A DNA stretch of 27,406 nt from JAWSUT01 sp033549345 (GTDB taxonomy: Bacteria; Bacillota; Dethiobacteria; Dethiobacterales; Dethiobacteraceae). The notes below the pieces were generated by a model that ran no database searches, was not told where the DNA came from, and saw nothing but the letters and a program-made list of their open reading frames with translations. The stretch spans positions 1 to 27,406 of the forward strand of contig JAWSUT010000033.1 of assembly GCA_033549345.1 (NCBI GenBank), written 5' to 3'. How positions within the stretch are numbered: the first letter of the stretch is position 1; the number at the start of each line of letters is the position of its first letter. The position numbers and the translations under genes were made by a program. Shown in pieces: positions 22,947 through 27,406 of this stretch.

Positions 22947-23816
22947 TCACCCTTCCTGGCGCAGGATGAGAATGGTTAGCTCCGGTCTTGACAGGAAACG
23001 TACAGGCGGGAAACCGCTTTGACCCAGTCCCCTGGAGATGTACAACCAGCTTGTTTTTTCGCGAATCAGCCCTTCTACATGTGTTCTGGGAAACAGACGC
23101 CCGGAAGCAGTTGTGACAGCCCCGATAAGAGGAAATTTAATTTGCCCGCCATGGGTATGGCCTGCCAATACCAAGTCAACATGCGCAAGCAGAGCTTCCC
23201 TTTGCTTAAAGTCTTTCGTCCCGGCGAAACGCTGCCGATACAGTGGTTCAAACCAATTGGGTGCGTGGGCAATAAGCACCACGGGTGAATCGATGATTTC
23301 CGGCAGTGCTAAATCCAGTCGGTCGTGACCCGTAAACGGGTCACCCACGCCGGCCACGATCAGTTCTTTGCCATTACGGGCCAGCCGAATATGACGATTT
23401 TGCAGGATTTCAACACCGGCACTCTGCAGTGCTTCCGCTATGTAGAGCCAATCCGTCCAGTGGTCATGATTCCCGCTAACCGCGTAAACAGGCGCAATCT
23501 CCGTTAGCGCAGCAAATAAGGGCAGCAGTGCGTCTACTTCCGCTTCGCTGTTATGGACAAAATCTCCGGCGGCACTAATCATATCAGGGTTCGCCGCGCG
23601 AACAGCCTGCGTCAGTTTTCCCGCAGGGTTGTACGGCCTGCCATGCAAATCGGCAAGGTGTGCAATTGTCAAACCCTCTAATTCCGCGGGTAAGCCTGCA
23701 ATGGGCACCTCAACCCGTTCAACTGACAGTGTCAGCGTTTCATAAGCAATCAAAGCAGCCAACAGTATGCAGGCGGCCAGAATATATAATATAAATTTCT
23801 TCCTTTTACTGAGCAT
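22947..23816 (-). CDS. Membrane-anchored metallophosphoesterase (YkuE-like)
   Basis: A calcineurin-like phosphoesterase of 289 residues. A basic start and one hydrophobic segment (about 8-27) form an N-terminal membrane anchor. Metal ligands are in order: ADLHG, AAGDFVHN, SGNHDHW, IAHAPNW and AGHTHGG, the full set for a two-metal site. The YkuE/YaeI family includes a UDP-2,3-diacylglucosamine hydrolase-like member, but the substrate here is unknown. I chose the ATG at 23816 because GGGAGG lies just upstream; an earlier in-frame ATG at 23840 has no site. It follows the methyltransferase gene by 48 bases and could be cotranscribed with it. Confidence 0.88.
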   Translation of the reverse strand: MLSKRKKFILYILAACILLAALIAYETLTLSVERVEVPIAGLPAELEGLTIAHLADLHGRPYNPAGKLTQAVRAANPDMISAAGDFVHNSEAEVDALLPLFAALTEIAPVYAVSGNHDHWTDWLYIAEALQSAGVEILQNRHIRLARNGKELIVAGVGDPFTGHDRLDLALPEIIDSPVVLIAHAPNWFEPLYRQRFAGTKDFKQREALLAHVDLVLAGHTHGGQIKFPLIGAVTTASGRLFPRTHVEGLIREKTSWLYISRGLGQSGFPPVRFLSRPELTILILRQEG

Positions 23817-23864
23817 ATAGCCTCCCAAACGGTCGGACATAAAAAGCGCAGCGAATCTTTAGTT

Positions 23865-24704
23865 TTACCTGACTTTTTTTGCTTTGATGATAATGGTACT
23901 TTTATCGACAGGCTGGTCAAAGATAAAGTCCTTCGACCATTTTTCACGGAAATACGGGAGCAGGTAGCTCTGATTATGAACAATATCAAAACCCACACTG
24001 TGCAGTTCCTGGTAAAATTCCTCTTCCGTGTAGTATCCGTATACCTCCTGTAATTCCTTCTCCCAGCCCACTTCATAAAAATATTTGGTCAGAAATTCAA
24101 ATAAAAACGAGTTCTCCACAGAAAAGGTGCCATCGCCCAGATGCTCATATCGGGAGGCAACAAGCCTGTAATCTTTTATGTATTGGTGAAACCGTTTTTT
24201 TATCCATTCCTGCTTAAAGCGAACCGTCGTAACGCCGGGGGACGGTTTGACACTGTCCCGGATAATTACACTTCCACCCGGACGCAAAATTCGAGCTGCT
24301 TCTTTTAGGCTTGCGGCTACCTGAGACGGGCCGCCATGCGAATATATCTCATGAATGGTACTGCAGAAGACAACGGCGTCAACAGATTCATCGTCATGAA
24401 AGGGAATGTTTGTCGCGTCGGCGCAAAGAACTTCCACATTTGGCAACCTTCTGCCGATGGCGGCATCACACATTATGGGATCCATATCTATGCCCCAGAC
24501 AGTGCTGGAACGAAAATTGTGCGAAAGTAAATCGAGTACTACACCGTTACCACAGCCCACTTCGACAATCTTTTGCGCGTCTTCCAGTAAGGGAAGAATT
24601 AATGCTTTATCGAACTTACTTCTTTCCAGTCCCTGCATCAATGCCTGGTATTCCGCTTGCTGCTGCTCCGAATTGAACTGTTTATTGCTAATTCTGGGCT
24701 TCAT
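23865..24704 (-). CDS. Class I SAM-dependent methyltransferase
   Basis: A 279-residue methyltransferase with motif I IVEVGCGNGVVLDLL (about 47-61), the strand-2 Asp in VWGIDMDPIM, VLCADATNIPF and VDAVVFCSTIHEI, then ARILRPGGSVIIRD. It resembles UbiE/COQ5-type enzymes, but the C-terminal half (FLTKYFYEVGWEKELQEVYGYYTEEEFYQEL) is distinctive and the substrate cannot be named. GGAGAG is five to six bases before the ATG. It is likely cotranscribed with the downstream metallophosphoesterase. Confidence 0.85.
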   Translation of the reverse strand: MKPRISNKQFNSEQQQAEYQALMQGLERSKFDKALILPLLEDAQKIVEVGCGNGVVLDLLSHNFRSSTVWGIDMDPIMCDAAIGRRLPNVEVLCADATNIPFHDDESVDAVVFCSTIHEIYSHGGPSQVAASLKEAARILRPGGSVIIRDSVKPSPGVTTVRFKQEWIKKRFHQYIKDYRLVASRYEHLGDGTFSVENSFLFEFLTKYFYEVGWEKELQEVYGYYTEEEFYQELHSVGFDIVHNQSYLLPYFREKWSKDFIFDQPVDKSTIIIKAKKVR

Positions 24705-24784
24705 AAGTCTCTCCGCTTTCTCTCTTAATTTTTTGCCTATGTTGTATTCGCTGTTATATGACTGAATTCCTCTGAAAATGACTC

Positions 24785-24980
24785 AGAATGAAACACTTTA
24801 CCATGAAGGCTACATTTACTTTTATTCTTTCCGGCATCTGTGGTATGCTTATGTCCTGAAATTCTTGCCCGAACAAAACCGTGGGGCCGGCTTTGGCCTG
24901 TTTTGTACCGCGTATACAGTCATCTACAACTGCGGTCCTTACATCACCGGCCTACTCTCAAAGACCTGTCACTGCCGGAA
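24785..24980 (+). pseudogene. Remnant of an MFS-type transporter
   Basis: One frame encodes FLPEQNRGAGFGLFCTAYTVIYNCGPYITGLL-like sequence (about 24863-24960), which reads as a loop and a transmembrane helix of a major-facilitator transporter. Another frame just upstream gives KATFTFILSGICGMLM before a stop. The piece lacks both ends of a transporter and runs into the antisense 3' end of prfC, so it is a decayed fragment rather than a gene. Confidence 0.4.
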
Positions 24981-26555
24981 ATCGTCCGGCAGCTCTTCCA
25001 GGGAATAAAAATTGACGGACGGGTTTTTGTTTTTTGCCCACTGCAGTGAAAAATCGTTTTCAAAAAGGACGACACTATTGCCGTTGTTATCTTTGACCAA
25101 AAAGCCTCCTAGGCCCGATGCCGGTTCTCTGACCCAACGTGCCAGTTGATAAGGAAGCCTTTGCATCACCACATCAACACCGTATTCCGACTCCAGTCTG
25201 TAACGAAATACTTCAAACTGCAATTCGCCGACCACGCCCAGGATAATTTCCTCTCTGCCGGGAACGCTGTAGATCTGAATGGCACCCTCTTCTGTTAATT
25301 GAGACAAGCCTTTATGAAACTGCTTATACTTCATGGCATCGCGCGCGGACACCGTAGAGAAAAGTTCCGGTGTAAACCTTGGCAGCTTCTCGTATTCGAA
25401 GAGCGTTTCCTGGGACAACGTGTCGCCGATTAGGTAAATACCCGGGTCATAGATACCGATAATATCTCCCGGATATGCCTCTTCAACAATACTGCGGTCC
25501 TGTGCCAGAAATTGCTGCGGTTGGGAGAGCCTGATTTTCTTCCCGGTCCTCACATGGTTGACTGTCATATCCCGTGTAAATTTTCCGGAACAGACTCTCA
25601 AAAAAGCAATCCGGTCCCTGTGTGCAGGGTTCATGTTCGCCTGGATTTTAAAAATAAAACCTGAGAAGTTAGCAGACAGCGGATCAACCGGACCGACACT
25701 GCTATTCTTTTTAGCCGGAGGCGCCGCAAGCCGTAAAAACTCATCAAAGAACGACTGAATACCAAAGCCATTAATAGCGCTGCCGAAAAAGACCGGCGTC
25801 AGAGTCCCGTTCCCTACTTTCTCTTCATCAAAAGGCTCCCCGGCTATATCTAAAAGCTCAATTTCCCTGCAGAAGTTTTTATACAGCTCATCGCCTAAAA
25901 CGTCTTTCATTTCGGTTATATCTATGACGCGGCCGCTCCCGGGCAGGCTCTCCTTCTGTCCGGCCGTCCTGTGCAGCTCCATGCTTTGCTTTCTTCTGTC
26001 ATAGAGTCCAAAATGCCCGGAACTAAGCCTGACAGGCCAGTTCACAGGGCTGGAACCAATCCCGAGAACCTTTTCAATCTCATCAAGCAGGTCTAAGGGC
26101 TCTTTGCCGAAACGGTCCAGTTTATTGACAAAAGTAAAGATGGGAATACCCTGCCTGCGGCAGACTTCAAAGAGCTTAATTGTCTGCGCTTCAACGCCTT
26201 TAGCCATATCTATCAGCATCAGGGCACTGTCGGCAGCGGTCAGTGTGCGGTAGGTGTCTTCGCTAAAATCCTGGTGACCCGGCGTATCAAGAATATTTAC
26301 CCGGTATCCCAGGTAAGAAAACTGCAGCACACTTGATGTAATGGAGATTCCGCGCTGCCGCTCCATCTCCATCCAGTCTGATGCGGCATACTTCTTGGTC
26401 TTTCTCCCCTTTATGGAGCCGGCCAGACGGATAGCCCCTCCAAACAACAACAATTTTTCGGTTAATGTCGTCTTACCGGCATCGGGGTGCGAAATAATGG
26501 CAAATGTACGCCTGCTGCGCACCTCATCCTCACTGTTGATAGCGTGTATAGTCAA
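24969..26555 (-). CDS. prfC: Peptide chain release factor 3
   Basis: A translational GTPase that recycles RF1/RF2 from the ribosome after termination. It has 528 residues, the normal length. G1 is ISHPDAGKTT (21-30), G2 lies around RGISITSSV, G3 is DTPGHQDF, and G4 is NKLD within TFVNKLDRFG. The DSALMLIDMAKGVE segment and the C-terminal GELQFEVFRYRLESEYGVDV are RF3 hallmarks that separate it from EF-G. The TTG at 26555 is eight bases after AAAGGA; the in-frame GTG at 26561 is only two bases away from it, so I prefer TTG. No neighbour is functionally linked. Confidence 0.93.
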   Translation of the reverse strand: MTIHAINSEDEVRSRRTFAIISHPDAGKTTLTEKLLLFGGAIRLAGSIKGRKTKKYAASDWMEMERQRGISITSSVLQFSYLGYRVNILDTPGHQDFSEDTYRTLTAADSALMLIDMAKGVEAQTIKLFEVCRRQGIPIFTFVNKLDRFGKEPLDLLDEIEKVLGIGSSPVNWPVRLSSGHFGLYDRRKQSMELHRTAGQKESLPGSGRVIDITEMKDVLGDELYKNFCREIELLDIAGEPFDEEKVGNGTLTPVFFGSAINGFGIQSFFDEFLRLAAPPAKKNSSVGPVDPLSANFSGFIFKIQANMNPAHRDRIAFLRVCSGKFTRDMTVNHVRTGKKIRLSQPQQFLAQDRSIVEEAYPGDIIGIYDPGIYLIGDTLSQETLFEYEKLPRFTPELFSTVSARDAMKYKQFHKGLSQLTEEGAIQIYSVPGREEIILGVVGELQFEVFRYRLESEYGVDVVMQRLPYQLARWVREPASGLGGFLVKDNNGNSVVLFENDFSLQWAKNKNPSVNFYSLEELPDDFRQ

Positions 26556-26729
26556 TGTCACTGTCCTTTCTATTTCGAAACGTGCAACTTTTTTATTATA
26601 ACACCTTCCTGAATGCTTTTGTAGCCTGTTATGTATTGAGATGTTTTGGTGGGGACATTAATGCTTCATGTTTAAACTGTGCAAAATAAAATACCACTTA
26701 ATTTTGCATCAGAAAGGAGCGTACAGATA

Positions 26730-27200
26730 GTGACACTTAAACAACTATTATTGATAACTTCAGTTTTGCTCCTCTTTGCTTTTTGGTCAATTTTTAATCT
26801 TACAGCAGAGGTGCAGGCGGCGCAGCAGGAAGCCGAGGAGGCAAAACAGGATGTAGCCCAAGCCCGCGAATTGACTATCAAGTCGGAGGAGTACGAAACA
26901 CAGATTATGAATATTACGATGTATGCGCCTCTTAGTCCCGACGCTGTGGCTGGCTGGGATTACCAAGGCGATCCTTCACAGACGGCAAGTGGCGAAGAAC
27001 TGGTTCCGGGTGAAACTGCGGCTGCAGGAGCAAACATTCCCTTTGGCACCAGAATATACGTCGAAGGCCTGGGCTGGCATATTGTTCAGGACCGCGGCAG
27101 GCTCATCGGCCCCAATGATATTGATTTGGCTGTATCAACTAAAGAAGAGTCTGTTAAATTCGGTAAGCAGCAGCGACTTGTTATCTTTCACCTGCCATAA
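26730..27200 (+). CDS. 3D-domain protein with N-terminal membrane anchor
   Basis: A 156-residue protein. The N-terminus is a hydrophobic helix (about 3-24, LKQLLLITSVLLLFAFW) serving as anchor or signal. A short Gln/Glu/Ala-rich coiled coil follows (about 28-50), then a 3D domain (about 60-156) with the Asp residues in VQDRGRLIGPNDIDLAVST. 3D domains are double-psi barrels found in cell-wall lytic transglycosylases of the MltA/YabE/YuiC type, so a wall-remodelling role is likely. I chose the GTG at 26730, ten bases after AGGAG; the frame is open from a GTG at 26679 but without a site. The last codons lie inside a perfect palindrome. Confidence 0.82.
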   Translation: MTLKQLLLITSVLLLFAFWSIFNLTAEVQAAQQEAEEAKQDVAQARELTIKSEEYETQIMNITMYAPLSPDAVAGWDYQGDPSQTASGEELVPGETAAAGANIPFGTRIYVEGLGWHIVQDRGRLIGPNDIDLAVSTKEESVKFGKQQRLVIFHLP

Positions 27201-27219
27201 TTATGGCAGGTGAAAGATA
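27182..27219. repeat. Perfect 38-bp palindrome over the 3D-gene stop codon
   Basis: Bases 27182-27200 and 27201-27219 are exact inverted complements (19 bp per arm, no loop). The left arm contains the last six codons and the TAA stop. No T run follows, so it is not a standard terminator, although the cruciform or hairpin may end or protect the transcript. Confidence 0.9.
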
Positions 27220-27406
27220 TCTATACAACAATTCAGGGCTGCAGTGAAACTCGCTGCAGTCTATTTACTATTGATACCGGAAACCTCGCTATCATGTTTT
27301 TTTAATATCTAATGCAACATATTGTTATATAACTCAACTTTCGCAGCTCAAAATGTTGAATAAACCCTTGATATAATTGGGGAAACCGCCAATCAAATTG
27401 TTAAGT

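Noticed and set aside
27356..27377. Promoter with TTGAAT and TATAAT near the right edge
   Set aside because: The spacing is only about 10 bases, too short for a sigma-A promoter, and no gene start is visible before the window ends.
1..27406. CRISPR arrays, insertion sequences or prophage genes
   Set aside because: I found no regularly spaced direct repeats, transposase, integrase or phage structural genes.

Overview
This window looks like a piece of a draft genome or metagenome bin from a Gram-positive anaerobe, most likely Clostridia or Negativicutes in the broad sense. The reasons are strong AGGAGG-type ribosome binding sites, GTG/TTG starts next to good Shine-Dalgarno sites, many intrinsic terminators, a DUF5667-type secreted protein, a 3D-domain protein, and a glutamate synthase split over three genes with added Fe-S domains. 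A run of ten Ns at 11300-11309 is a scaffold gap. This taxonomic placement is inference from gene content only.

Layout. 1-1100: a HepT/MntA toxin-antitoxin pair on the + strand. 1105-3417: a fumarylacetoacetate-hydrolase-family gene with an apparent 1-base frameshift at its start, then a secreted acidic coiled-coil DUF5667 protein behind a structured leader that resembles a c-di-AMP (ydaO) riboswitch. 3999-13211: a surface-polysaccharide island. A GT2 glycosyltransferase diverges from a complete dTDP-L-rhamnose operon rmlABCD (+). This converges on a five-gene minus-strand operon (methyltransferase, methyltransferase, GT2 split by the gap, GT4, NAD-dependent epimerase).

13400-20940: a nitrogen-assimilation block on the minus strand, read as glutamine amidotransferase (GltB-1), FMN synthase domain with ferredoxin (GltB-2), GXGXG plus GltD flavoprotein, ammonium channel Amt, and PII protein. 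Together these import ammonium, sense nitrogen status and make glutamate from glutamine and 2-oxoglutarate. The block is preceded, and internally interrupted, by intrinsic terminators. Two terminators ahead of glt each overlap a small hairpin with a six-base loop having A at position 1 and G at position 4 (AAAGTC and AAAGAT). The leader of amt has another such hairpin (loop AAAGAT) just before its own terminator. This is the signature expected for targets of ANTAR-domain antiterminators, and it is the most interesting signal in the window. The glt leader also shows a tandem duplication that left a dead copy of the gltB 5' end.

21000-22850: a YtxH-like small protein, whose 3' end and terminator exist as a decayed second copy at 13400-13573; a frameshifted small gene; a degenerate tRNA-like element with a terminator; and an AlkA-type DNA glycosylase. 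22947-27220: metallophosphoesterase, SAM methyltransferase, an MFS-like remnant, release factor 3, and a membrane-anchored 3D-domain protein whose stop codon lies in a perfect 38-bp palindrome.

Three coding anomalies (FAH 5' end, rmlD start codon, the gene at 21549-21829) could be real decay or draft-sequence errors. Two of them are single-base losses in homopolymer runs.
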